Part shown: positions 11,875 through 23,019 of the stretch, piece by piece
Layout of the letters: each line of letters starts with the position of its first letter
How positions within the stretch are numbered: the stretch's first letter is position 1
From: Papaver somniferum
Taxonomy: Eukaryota; Streptophyta; Magnoliopsida; Ranunculales; Papaveraceae
Assembly (NCBI RefSeq): GCF_003573695.1
Contig: NC_039361.1
Location: 102,984,279-103,048,278 of the forward strand
Direction of reading: 5' to 3'
Length of the DNA stretch: 64,000 nt
Notes under the pieces: model-generated
The model's input: only the letters and a program-made list of their open reading frames with translations
Told to the model about the DNA's origin: nothing
The model's database searches: none
Made by a program: the position numbers and the translations under genes

Positions 11875-14184
11875 TGAAAAAGCAGGAGTCTAACAACCAT
11901 ACCCAATATTTCTCTTAGCAATCAGTATGGAAAAACTCAAATATACTTTTAAGAGAATCAACTAGACAGTCTAATAAAAAGTATATCTAGGAGCTATATC
12001 TTAATTTCTCGATTCAATACTTACTCAAGCAAATAGAAATCTGCGAGTCTAATTGAACACAAGAGAAATTAACTTGAACGGTACCAAAGACCAATGCTCA
12101 AGTATCAATCAATTTCAATCAACAACCAAAGGTTGGATTTACCAATTGATCGATTCAATGCACAACCTGTGATATTTCAATTATATAACAAAATATAATG
12201 CAGAAAAGAAATAACACAGACACCAGAAGTTTTGTTAACGAGGAAATCGCAAATGCAGAAAAACCCCGAGACCTAGTCCAGATTGAACACACACTGTATT
12301 AAGCCGCTACAGACACTAGCCTACAACAAATTAACTTCAGTCTGGAATGTTGTTGAACCCCAATCAATCTCATACTGATTAAATGTACAGTTGCGCTCCT
12401 TACGTCTCTGATCCCAGCATGATACTACGCACTTATTCCCTTAGATGATCTCACCCACAACTAAGACTTGCTACGACCCAAAGTTCAAGACTTTAATAAA
12501 CAAATCTGTATCACACAGAAAAGTCTACAGGAACAGATAAATCTGTCTCTCACAGAAATACCTACGACTTTTGTTCCGTCTTTTGATAAATCAAGGTGAA
12601 CAGGAACTAATCGATAGCCCAGACTTATAATCCCGAAGAAAAACCTAGAATTATCAATCACAAACGATGAGACGAAGATGTTTGTGACTACTTTTCTATC
12701 TTGCCTATCAGAGAAATTAATCTCAATCCAATCTTACGATTGTACTCAAATACGATAGAAACAACAAGATCAGATCACGCAACTACATAGAAAATAGTTG
12801 GGTCTGGCTTCACAATCTCAATGAGATCTTCAAGTCGTCAACCTACAGGGTCTCGATAGAAACCTAAGGTTAAAGGAGAATCGACACTAGCTTATACAAC
12901 TAGTATCACACAGGAGGTGTGGGGATTAGGTTTCCCAGTTGCTAGAGTTCTCCTTTATATAGTCTTCAAATCAGGGTTTGCTATCAATGCTAACTTGGTA
13001 AAAAAAAACTCAATATTCACTGTTAGATGAAGACCTGATTAGATTCAAGCTAATATCTTTCAACTGTTAGATCGAATCTTAGCTTGTTATACACACATGA
13101 AATGTAACTTCATTTAGGTTTGAGTAACCGTACCTAAACGTGTACAAGTCGTTGGTTCAACGGTAGTTAACCATAGGCCATATGAGCACTTTCATATCAA
13201 CCTTATTCTTCTTTACCACAACTAGTTCAAATGACTTAAATGAACTAGTTAGAGAATTTTTCAATTTCTTAGATATCATAGAAGTATATAAGACACAATC
13301 GAAACAAAAACAGTTTTGATTCACTCTAGTCTATTCATGAACATTATATCCATGGTTTGCAAAGATTGCATTCCTTAAAATATAAATGTCTTAGTTCACG
13401 AATTAAACTGTTTTTAGAAAACAACCTACTTAAGTACGCATACCGGTATGCGGGCTTAAGTACCCGGATTAAGTTTTTTTTCCAGTTCACAAACTCCGGA
13501 AGAAATTCACGAGATGTGAGCTTCCGACAGTACGCGTACCGGTACGCGGACTTTAGTTCCGGTTATCCTGAGCAGCAAAGTACGCATACTTTGGTTCAAG
13601 GATATTGGACTTACACACATATGAGTTGTCTCACAATGTTTATATCCAACCATGGTTATGTATTCTAAACTCTCATTTCAATCATTGAAACATTCTTAGA
13701 GAACGTTATATACTTGTTGTTCACAAACTATGTTTCGTCAAAGCGATTTTTAAGTAATTGAAACTAATATGACTTTCGTTACTAGTAAAGATGAACTTGG
13801 CCAAAGCGAAAGCTTACCAACACATATTCGAGAAATAGATAAGTGAGATAAGCTCAGCTTGAAATAGTAAATGCGTATAATCATAGTCTATATAGCAATA
13901 CGACTTTTGTCTCAAGATAGGAGATAAAGTAGACTTTTGAGTGATAGATAAGTTCAAGTCTCCATATACCTTTTTGTCGATGAAGTTCCACCAGTTCCTT
14001 GAGTAGTTCTTCGTCTTTACATGATGAACACCGTGGAGTCTAAAGCTCAACTACACTTTCTATCCCAGTCCGCGACTTAGCTATTAGTAGACTAGAAATC
14101 AAGACTTATAGTTTTAGCAACTAAACTTGAAAAACAATCTTGAGATAGCAACGCTTGCGAGTTCGACCGAGCAGTGCTCTAACA
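11875..14184 (-). mobile_element. Copia LTR of element R (2.31 kb, minus strand)
   Basis: Read on the minus strand, it starts TGTTAGAGCACTG after a GGGGGAGAT purine tract and ends GTTAGACTCCTGCTTTTTCA, matching the two plus-strand LTRs of this family. A TATA-type promoter word (ACTATATAAAGGA on the minus strand) lies near 12950-12965. The LTR is longer than its relatives because the central block of CCGCGTACGCG-like repeats around 13430-13590 differs in length. Confidence 0.8.
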
Positions 14185-15912
14185 ATCTCCCCCTTTGTCA
14201 ATTTTAGTGACAAAACTATCAATACATATGGAATACAAAATAAATAAACTTTGAAACTTCTCTTCCACATGCATGATCTCCTTGGTTCTTCAACATTACT
14301 CGAAATATTCGTCACTTCCAAGTACTCCAATGATTCCAAAGGTTGTAAGTTCAGCATCATCGTTGTTGAAAATCCATATCCATAACAATGAGAAAACATA
14401 AGGTCTCAATCATTGTTACACATTGTCATAGTATTATTACACAACATCAAAGTTCAATTGTATCACAACTTCGACAACAAAACTATGGTGATATGTATCA
14501 CTCCTTATTCAATACTCCATCTCACATGGAAATCACTCCCCCTTACATAATGATCCGAAAACCATATATATTTGTAGTGTGAACTACACATTAATTCTCC
14601 CTCTTTTGTCAATAAAATTGGCAAAGGTACGAAAACTAGTGGGATCCTAATAAAATTTCCATAGAGACACTTCATGACCAAAAGAAAGTACATATCATCT
14701 TTTTAGATGCAATCATATAGGCGAAGATAAATGCATTCATCAAGGAGTTTATAAAGATACAAGATAACCCCTATAATATGCCACATATGCACCCCCCACA
14801 AAGATTTGGCAATTAAGCACAAGTTCAATTAAGAACTCTCCCCCGTAAAATGTCATTCTCGAAAGAACAACAAGAGCGACCTTACTTTCACATGAAAAGA
14901 ATGATTTATTTGGACAACACAAATCACATAAGAATATGAATTTGTATCCAAAATACCCAATTAAATTAACCACAAGAGAACCTATGCTTAATTTAATCGG
15001 AAATGCTCAACATAAGAAAACTTACGGAACCGCACTGTACATACATAAGAAATATGGATCAGGGAAGATCAATATTGTGGAATAAACTAAGATTCATTCT
15101 ATTTCTCATCACCATTTGCACAATGACATAGACATAATCTTTGTAAACAAAAGCTCAACCTTTCTTCCATCAATATTTGCATAATGACATAAAAGACTTA
15201 ACTTTTATAAGTCAAAAGTTCATTCAATCTTTTATCAATACTTGCATATAGATATATGAATGACTTAACTTTTGACCACGTATGGGACAATCATAGTTCA
15301 CAGACGCAAACACACATATCCGATAACAAATTGCAATATACAAAACCATAAAGATTAATACTGCAAAAATCATCCTTCAAACAAACTTTAGAATTTAAGC
15401 AAAATCTAAAAACATTGAAGATGAAAAACGTTGAACATGGCTATGTGTAATCACAATAATGGATATTCCAAACTCTAGTTATTCTTACTAAAACACAAGA
15501 ATGAAATTCTCATAAGAAGATTTCCTAGACATTAAGACCTTTGAAAAATTCTTTATCGTCCCCAACTCCTTGTCATCAACAACCATGGGAACATATGGTT
15601 CGTGAAGAAAGGAGTCAATTCCAGCAAACCTTCTAGGCTGAAGATGTCGAACCAGGGTCTTCTGAATTTCAAGAGTTCTCAAAACATAATCCTTTATTTG
15701 TTGAATCTCCTTTCTTGTCTCCTTCAACTCTTCAAGAACATCAGAAAACTTCTAAGAATTTGAAGGAACAACTCTTGGCTTCCTCACATTCCTTCTTTTT
15801 CTTTTCAAAGTTGGAGGTAACGGAAATCTTTCTTTTTCCTTCATGATTGATGGCTTAACAATCATATTAACATCTTTTCTATCAGAAGACATGATGCCTG
15901 GAGTATCCATAA
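14185..15912 (-). mobile_element. Element R internal 3' region (minus strand)
   Basis: This continues element R inward from its LTR. It carries the family's noncoding 3' block (14260-14900, inverted) and, further in, the reading frame at 15488-15910. It stops at about 15912, just before that frame's start codon, where a plus-strand LTR remnant begins. Gag and pol of R are therefore absent. Confidence 0.7.
15488..15910 (-). pseudogene. Copia accessory 3' reading frame (ORFx), copy in R
   Basis: From an ATG at 15910 the frame runs 140 codons to a stop at 15488, broken only by one TAG at 15752-15754 where the E2 copy has CAG. The N-terminal third is strongly basic (LKRKRRNVRKP), like a nuclear-targeting or nucleic-acid-binding patch. 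The middle is Lys/Glu/Gln-rich and probably helical (ELKETRKEIQQIKDYVL). A conserved LHEPYVPM block and a VVDDKE block follow. It aligns codon for codon with 21303-21686. Its place downstream of gag/pol fits the extra 3' frame known in SIRE-type copia elements, but I see no similarity to an envelope protein and assign no function. Confidence 0.6.
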
Positions 15913-15924
15913 GTGAAATATCAT

Positions 15925-15960
15925 AAGTTGTGCATTGAATCGATCAATTGGTATCAGAGC
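15925..15960 (+). promoter_or_regulatory. LTR stub and primer-binding site of copia element E2
   Basis: TGGTATCAGAGC at 15949-15960 is the classic plant copia primer-binding site, complementary to the 3' end of initiator tRNA-Met. It is joined to an internal LTR word (GTTGTGCATTGAATCGATCAA) that in the complete LTR lies about 275 bp before the LTR end. The shared word TCAATTGG at both places suggests a microhomology deletion of the LTR tail. Confidence 0.75.
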
Positions 15961-16011
15961 AGGAAAGCATGTTTAAAGACCTTACAATTATGTGTTTGTA
16001 GCGATCTGACT

Positions 16012-17090
16012 CTGGACAGGAATTCTATCTCTATAAACGTACCACCAGTCTTCGATGGCTCAAACTACTTATGGTGGAAAATTGTTATGCGTGCTTTTCT
16101 TCAAGCTCGTGATTTTCAAACATGGGTACGTGTTGTTAATGGCTATGATCCTCCGGTTAATACAGAAGGCGATGTATCTATACCTAAGGATATTGGTAGA
16201 TATAGTCCAGAAGGAATCCTTGTGGCAAAGCGAAATTCTGACGGCTTAAATTTTATCATACATGTCATTACCCCAGATCTTCAGCATCATGTGACTATGT
16301 GCACAAAGTCTAAAGAAGCCCGAGATATCTTAGAAACCGTATTTGAAGGAAATACCAGTGAGAAAGAAGCTAGGCTTCAAAACCTAAATTCTGATTAGGA
16401 AAACCTTCGTATGGCCGATGAATAATCATTTGATGAGTTTAATCACAAAGTGTCTAAAATTGTTAATGCATCTTTTGCATTGGGTATGTCTATTCCTGAA
16501 AAGGACATTGTGATGAAAATTCTCAAATCTCTGCCCTGCAGATACGATTCTAAGAAGCATGCCATCGTTGAAGGAAATAATCTCGCAACGTTGTCCAGAA
16601 ATACTCTGGTTGGGAAGTTAAATATCTTTGATCATGAGCATACGTCCAAGTCTAGTAAGGATGTTGCTTTCAAAGCACTAAATAACACCAAATTACTTGA
16701 TAAAACTAAAAGTGTTTGCATCTCTGAAGATGATCTTTTTGAGGCTGATTCATCAGATGAAGATCTTGATAAGTCAGTCTCGTTGATGACAAGACAGTTT
16801 AGGGATCTTCTTTTGAAGAGAAGTAAACTCCAGGTCATCGGATAAACCCCATAATCGTGTTCCTCCTAAAAATAGGGATAATGATGAAACTGATGACGAG
16901 GATATGCCTCAGTGCTTTAAGTGTAAAGGTTTTGGTCATTGTCCAAATCGAAAGAAATACACTGGAACAAAGGTCTTGCTGCAACTCTTGATGAAATATC
17001 TGACAACTATGATTCTAATGAAGACGAAAAATCAAGTGTTGCACTTTTTTGTGAAAATATTGATTTTGATAGTTGCAGCAATACATACAT
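16012..17090 (+). pseudogene. Copia gag of element E2, 5' part
   Basis: This SIRE-like Gag opens with VPPVFDGSNYLWWKIVMRAF and a downstream block matching the Gag_pre/UBN2 type region. The start codon is lost: E3 has ATGGACAG where E2 has CTGGACAG. A TAG stop lies at 16396-16398, another stop lies in the next line (GAATAA near 16422), and the frame resumes at 16450-16845. A first zinc knuckle at 16913 (CFKCKGFGHCPNRKK) keeps C, C and H but lacks the last cysteine, and a frameshift follows it. The coding stretch is interrupted at 17090 by a solo LTR. Removing that LTR and one copy of its target duplication puts the frame back in register with 20525. Confidence 0.7.
17086..17090. repeat. Target-site duplication TACAT (left copy)
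   Basis: TACAT directly precedes the TGATAGG end of the inserted LTR and recurs directly after its GCGATCA end at 20520-20524. Confidence 0.85.
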
Positions 17091-20000
17091 TGATAGGTGT
17101 CTAAAACACCTAATTTTATATCTAGTATTTATGCTTTCTTTGCTAAGTGTTCGTGTAAATTATGTACCTCACGTTTGTTTTTGAGTACTTAGGTACTTTG
17201 GAGTCATTTGGAACAAAAGAAGAAGAACAAGGCAAAAAGGTGCAAATGTTGTTGGAGGTGGACTATTTCTCATTATTTGCTTTTATTTCTTCATCTTTAT
17301 CTGAAAAGTATGTCGGCTTTAGTGATGCAAGTTTCTGTCTGAAAAGCATGACTGCTTTAGTGATGAATATAAATTGAAGAGATGAAGTAGGTCTGAGAAG
17401 TAAGAGGCGGCTCCTGCTGGTGGAAGAACTCAAAAAGGAGAAAGCGTTCATTTGGAGCAAGGAATGCAGAATCGTCGCTATAAAGGTGAACACTATCTGG
17501 AGCCCAGTCAAAGTTAAGGGGCAACTCTATTTGGAGGAGTACTAAGTACAGTCGAGCTGAGGTTAAGGGGTTATCATCTGGGTGACCCTTATCTGTACTG
17601 GGGTGTCTGAATCTGACCCATATTACCCAGATCTAGACCCAGCTTCTATATTCTAACCCTAACATTTTTCTTCCCAAATCATTAGCAGCTGAAATCGAAA
17701 AAAGAAAGCAGCTGCTGCTGTTATTACTGAGAGATGAGATTGATGAGAAACAGAGTTTGAGAAGGAAAAATTAGGAATAAGGGTTCCTGAATTTGGTGTT
17801 GCTGTGGTAGTTGAGATCGATTAGGGTTTCAACAACTATTTCAGTAGGAGATTGAGAAGACACTGTATCGTTGGTGTTTCCAGTAAGGCATTAGAAATGG
17901 AGTTTAGGGTTTGAATCAAAGAACAAGGAAGAACAATTCACCGTTGCTGCTGAAGATGGTTGAATTACACAGAGAAATGGGTCTTGAGAAGTGAAGGAAT
18001 TGGTGGTGATGTTGGGTTTTAACAGAAATTTAAGCTAGGATTGTCAATCTGTTTCTGAGATTCAGATGGGTGGCGAACTTGAGTTCAAAGCTGCGATTTA
18101 TGAGAAACAGATGAGGAATAGAAGGTGGTGATTCTGCTGATGCTGTATGTGGTTGCTCTTTGAAGGGTATGCAGATGAATTGTTAATACTGATGAAATTG
18201 GATCTGAGATAATTAGAAATTGGGGTTTGTTGTTAAAATCTCGGAGAAGGATTGGAAGTTAGCAAGATTCTAGGTTGAGATAGTGATGCTTTTGGAAGAT
18301 TTCTGAAATGGTTTTGGTGGTCTTTCTTTGAGATTTGAGTTTGGTTGTGTGTGATTTCAAGATGCAGGTGAAGATTGTGATTCTGGTGGTGCTTTGCAGT
18401 GGTGGAATTAAAGCATAAATATGAGTCGGATGCTGAGTTGTGTTGCTTTTGGTTGTTCTGATAGTTGGGATTAAAAGAGATGTTGTGTGTATAGATGGGT
18501 TTGCCAAGGAAGGAATGAATGCTGGTTACGGTAGCGGAGATTGAGAAGATAGAGCTTTTGCTGTTCCAGTATGCCTGAAATTGATATGAGTGGTGTTTGT
18601 GGTGGTTGAAGATGCAGAGATGGTGTTGTATGTTTGGCTTAGTGGGTTTGTCTTGAGCTGAAATGAGAAAGTAATGAGAAGAAGATGATTGTGCTGCTGT
18701 TGTGATGCTGTATGTGTTGCTGTCCATTCTGGTCAGTGCTAATGGTTTGGTATGAATTGAGAAGAGCAGCTGGAGTTGATGCTGGTGTTGTTGTTTTTTT
18801 TAGCTAAACTGCATAAGGGATTGCAGGTTCTGGTTAATGTGGCATGAAATGCAGCTGGTAGCTACAAGGATAGAGGGCTGGATGTATTTGTTAGCTATTT
18901 CAGATGGTGGTTGCAATGTGCAGTAGAAATAGATTGGCTGAGGTGCTTATCAACTGAGAGGAATTGTATGCAGCTTTTGTTAAGGAGCTGAATTGCAGAG
19001 AACTGGTGGTACTGAGATTGACTGAATGGGGGCAGTTGCAGCTTAACTGGAGCAATACAGAGAATGAAATGATGGTGCTTGGCTGTGTTTGAATGAATGA
19101 GTCTGAGAATGATTGTGTGTGAACTGCAGTTAACAATGGCTTGAAGAGAGTGGGTCTTGAACAGAGGAGGTCTAGCTGCTGTATGAGGGTGAATCATTGT
19201 ATACAATGCAATCATGGTGCAATGCAGAGGTTGGCTGGTTGTGATGCACAATCATTGTGCAGCATCACTCAGGCCAGTGCAAATGGCTTATGCCATGGCA
19301 GTTCAATTAAGTCAGCCAAGTTAGCTCACCTATAGATGACTAGGATCTGACTCTTGATCTGACCCGGTTCGACTCAGTACTTTGACTGAGTTGACCCGAT
19401 TTGACCCAGTTGACCGGTGACCGGGTGGACTTTGCCGGTCACCCGAGACACTTTTCCGGGCACTCCCGGCAACAATTTGGCAAAGTTTCTACATGGGTTT
19501 TTCTCACTTTTGGGCCACGTGGATTTTCATCTAATGGACTTTGAAGATTAGACCTAATTTTGGAACAAGAGCTATAAAAGAGAAGACTTCTACAACTTTT
19601 AAGACAACGTATTATTCTTGGAGCTAAGGGGAGAGCCGCTTTTGTTTACACAACTGGGGTTTGCTTTCGTATTTATCTTCCATCTTCTTTATTTGATTAT
19701 TGATTATGATAAACTCCATAGCTATGAGTAGCTAAATCTCTTGTTATTGGTTAAGGATGTAGTCCTATATCTAAAACTTGTGCTTGATTAATGTATTAGT
19801 TTTCTCTCTTGATTATCGTTCAAATCTCTATTGTTTTTAATAATCACATAATTGATGTATTGTGATAGGACTTAGATGTCTGGTTATTTAAGTGGCCAAT
19901 TAATTGAACTTGCATCCTTGTCCATAGCTATTTTAGGGTTTTTCATCAAGCGATAACCCTAAACACAAGAGCATGATATGATTACGGTTTGTAGTGATAC

Positions 20001-20519
20001 ACTCTTGTAATCATATGTAGAGTTTGACCATTGTCCGAATTGTCATGCGCAATGTATGACAATTGCATTGATTAGCTTATTTCCACAACTTAATGCTCCT
20101 GGGAATTGAACTTAATTAGAGCAAGGCGTTAGGTTATTCTTTAGGTAGAATTCACATACGCAGCTCTATTGTGTATGTTGATGAACTTAGGAAATTAATA
20201 GAATATCTTGCTCTCTTGATACTCTAGGCTTTTGTTAATGAAAGAGATTAAATTGTAATTCTAATCATGTACGCAGGCACTTGTTTAAGATAGAAGATGA
20301 ACTCCTTGACCAATATCTTTCTCTCATTGATTACAATCTACTATTTACTTGCTTTTGATTTACTTTTATTGCTTACTTAAAAATCATAAATCCCCCCAAT
20401 TGGTTACTTTAAGAAATTGAATACATAATAAGTACAATTGTCTCTCTGTGGAAACAAACTCTTTCTTATCATATACTTTAGGAAAGTGAATTTATTTTTG
20501 ACGCATACGACTGCGATCA
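17091..20519 (+). mobile_element. Solo LTR, Ogre/Tat-like Ty3/gypsy (3.43 kb)
   Basis: The block starts TGATAGGTGTCTAAAACACC and ends GACTGCGATCA, so it has TG...CA ends, and it is flanked by the 5-bp duplication TACAT. No second copy of either end occurs inside, and there is no primer-binding site, gag or pol, so it is a solo LTR rather than a full element. The length and the inverted word at the start (TAGGTGTctaaaACACCTA) fit Ogre/Tat LTRs, which reach several kilobases. A promoter-like CTATAAAAGAG lies near 19569. The open minus-strand frames near 18230-19250 are low-complexity and not convincing genes. Such solo LTRs arise by recombination between the two LTRs of one element. Confidence 0.8.
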
Positions 20520-20524
20520 TACAT
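20520..20524. repeat. Target-site duplication TACAT (right copy)
   Basis: This is the right-hand copy of the duplication made when the gypsy element inserted into E2 gag. Confidence 0.85.
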
Positions 20525-20975
20525 CAATCTCAATATTCTTTCAGAAGAAAATTCAACCAATCTAGAGGATAAAATTGACCTTTCTATTGGAAACTCTGTG
20601 TATGATGTTTCAGGTACAACTATGTGTCTAGCATCTTGCACATCTCAGATGCCTAAATTATATCCAAGATTGACGTGTTTATATTGTTCACTCAAAGGTC
20701 ATGAACTATCAAAGTGTTACAAGTACAAACACAAATTGAGACTTGTCAACAAACTTCAACGAAGAGAAAATCGATTAGCAAACAAGATCAAACTTGCTCA
20801 AAAGACCGCTGAGGTATGCAAGATTTTATCTTCGTCTAAGAAGTTTGTTTCCAAGGATAAAACAAGACCATTAGAGAAGAAAACATGGTCTAATTGTTTT
20901 GATAGACATAGGTCTATGGATTCCTCTCAAAAGGAACATGGTGGACAAATTATTGTTCACCACAACACAACGTGA
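20525..20975 (+). pseudogene. Copia gag of element E2, 3' part with zinc knuckle
   Basis: This is the continuation of E2 gag beyond the solo LTR, open to a stop at 20975. It carries a complete CX2CX4HX4C knuckle (CLYCSLKGHELSKC, near 20695) and then a Lys/Arg-rich segment. The sequence around the stop (CACAACACAACGTGATTGTGTTG) is nearly the same as at the end of E1 gag near 2755. No protease, integrase or reverse transcriptase follows, so pol is missing. Confidence 0.65.
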
Positions 20976-23019
20976 TTGTGTTGATTTGTGTATCTTGTAT
21001 CATGTGCCTGATTAAAAGAGACAAGGTTGTGCACCTCTCAGGATTCAGGAAAAGTTTGTTTTTATTCTATTCTTAGTTTTGTTTCTTGCTTGATGCAAAA
21101 TTGGAATTCCTTGTCTATCAATAAAAGAGGCTTAAAATTGACAATTCTGCCTTTTATAGGGTTGAGAGTTGTATATTCACGAACCTGTGTGTATAAAGGT
21201 TTCGTAACCCTACATATCTTTTTCCTTCCCTAAAAAATTATTTTTATTTTAAGACTGCTTGCTGATTTAAATTGTGATTTCCTCTCACAAACCCGTACAC
21301 TCATGGATACTCCAAGAATCATGTCTTCTGATGGAAAAGATGTTAATATGATTTTTAAGCCATAAATCATGAAGTAAAAAGAAAAATCTCCAATTCCTCC
21401 GACCTTGAAAAGAAAAAGAAGGAATGTGAGGAAGCCAAGAGCTGTTCCTTCGAATTCTCAGAAGTTTTCTGATGTTCTTGAAGTGTTGAAGGAGACACAA
21501 AAGGAGATTCAACAGAGAAAGGCTTTTGTGCTTAAGACTCATGAGATTCAGAAGGCCCTGGTTCGGTATCAGTCAAGAAGGTTTATTGATATTAACTTCT
21601 ATCTCCATGAACCTTATGTTCTAATGGCCGTTGACGACAAGGAGTTCGGGGACGACAAAGAATTCTTCAAAGGTCTTAACATATAGTAAATCTTCTTATG
21701 AGAATTTTATTTCTTGTGTTTTAGGAAGAATAACTAGTTTTTGGAATATCCATTATTGTGATTACACGTAGCTATGTCCAAATTTTTCATCTTTATTGTT
21801 TTGGGTTTATTTGTTTAAATTCTAAAATTGTTTGGAAGATGATTTTTGCAGTATTAATCTTTATGGTTTTATATATTGCAATATGTTATGGGATATGTGT
21901 GTTTGCATCCGTGAACTATGATTGTCCCATACTTTGTCAAAAGTTAAGTCTTTCCCATGTCGATATGCATGTATTGATAAAAGAATGAATGAATTTTTGA
22001 CATTACAAAAGTTAAAGCCTTTTATGTCATATTTTGATGAAAGAAAGGATAAAACTTTTGTTTACGAGGATTTTGTCTATTATATGTCATTGTGCAAATA
22101 GGGAAGAAACTTGGACGAATCCTTGTCTATTCCGCAGTATTGATCTTCCCTGATCCGTATTTTAATGTGTATAGTGTGCGGCTCCGTAAGTTCTCTTATG
22201 TTGAGCATTTTCGATTAAATTAATCATGGGTTTTCTTGTGGTTAGTTTAGTTGAGCATTTTTGGATTCAAGTTCATATTCGTATGTAATTTGTTATGTCC
22301 AAATAAATCCTTCTTGTGAAAGTAAGGTCGCTCTTTTTGTTCTTTCGGGAATGACATTTTATGGAGGAGAGTTCTTAATTGAACTTGTGCTTAATCGCCA
22401 AATCTTTGTGGGGAGTGCAACTGTGGAATATTATAGGAGTTACCTTGTATCTTTATAAACTCCTTGATGAAAGAATTTATCTCCGGCTATATGATTGCAT
22501 CTAAAAAATTGATATGTGTTTTCTTTTGTTCATGAAATGTCTCTATGGAAATTTCATTAGGATTCCACTAGTTTTCGTACCTTTGCCAATTTTATTGACA
22601 AAAAGGGGGAGAACTAATGTATAGTTCACACTACAAATACATATGGTTTTCGGATCATTATGTAAGGGGGAGTGGTTTCCATGTGAGATGGAGTATTGAC
22701 TAAGGGGGAGTGATACATATAACCATAGTATTGTTGTCGAAGTTGTGATATAATTGAACTTTGATGTTGTGTAATAATACTATGACACTATTAACAATGA
22801 TTGAGAATTCTTGTTTTCTCATTGTTATAGCTACGGATTTTCAACAACGATGATACTAAACTTACAACCTTTGGAGTACTTGGAAGTGACGAAGATTTCG
22901 AGTAATGTTGAAGAACCAAGAAGATATGGCATGTGAAAGAGAAGCTTCAAAGTTTATTATTTATTTTGTATTTCATATGTATTTATAGTTTTGTCACTTA
23001 AATTGACAAAGGGGAAAAT
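20976..23019 (+). mobile_element. Element E2 3' region
   Basis: This holds the accessory frame at 21303-21686 and then the family's conserved noncoding 3' block (about 22300-23019), with several GGGGGAG words, ending in a purine tract (GACAAAGGGGAAAATC) just before the LTR. The same block occurs near 4010-4603 and 28867-29565, and inverted in R. Confidence 0.7.
21303..21686 (+). pseudogene. Copia accessory 3' reading frame (ORFx), copy in E2
   Basis: From an ATG at 21303 this frame matches the R copy (15910 to 15488) along nearly its whole length. TAA stops at 21363-21365 and 21375-21377 replace sense codons present in R. The basic patch LKRKRRNVRKP, the Lys/Glu/Gln-rich helical segment and the LHEPYV block are all kept. 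From the second stop to 21686 the frame is uninterrupted. Neither E1 nor E3 keeps it: E3 goes straight from pol into noncoding sequence. Function unknown. Confidence 0.6.

Noticed and set aside
18233..19335. Minus-strand frames of 118-164 codons within the solo LTR
   Set aside because: They are low-complexity Ser/His/Gln-rich translations of a TG-rich LTR, with no conserved domain. The flanking ends and duplication show it is an LTR.
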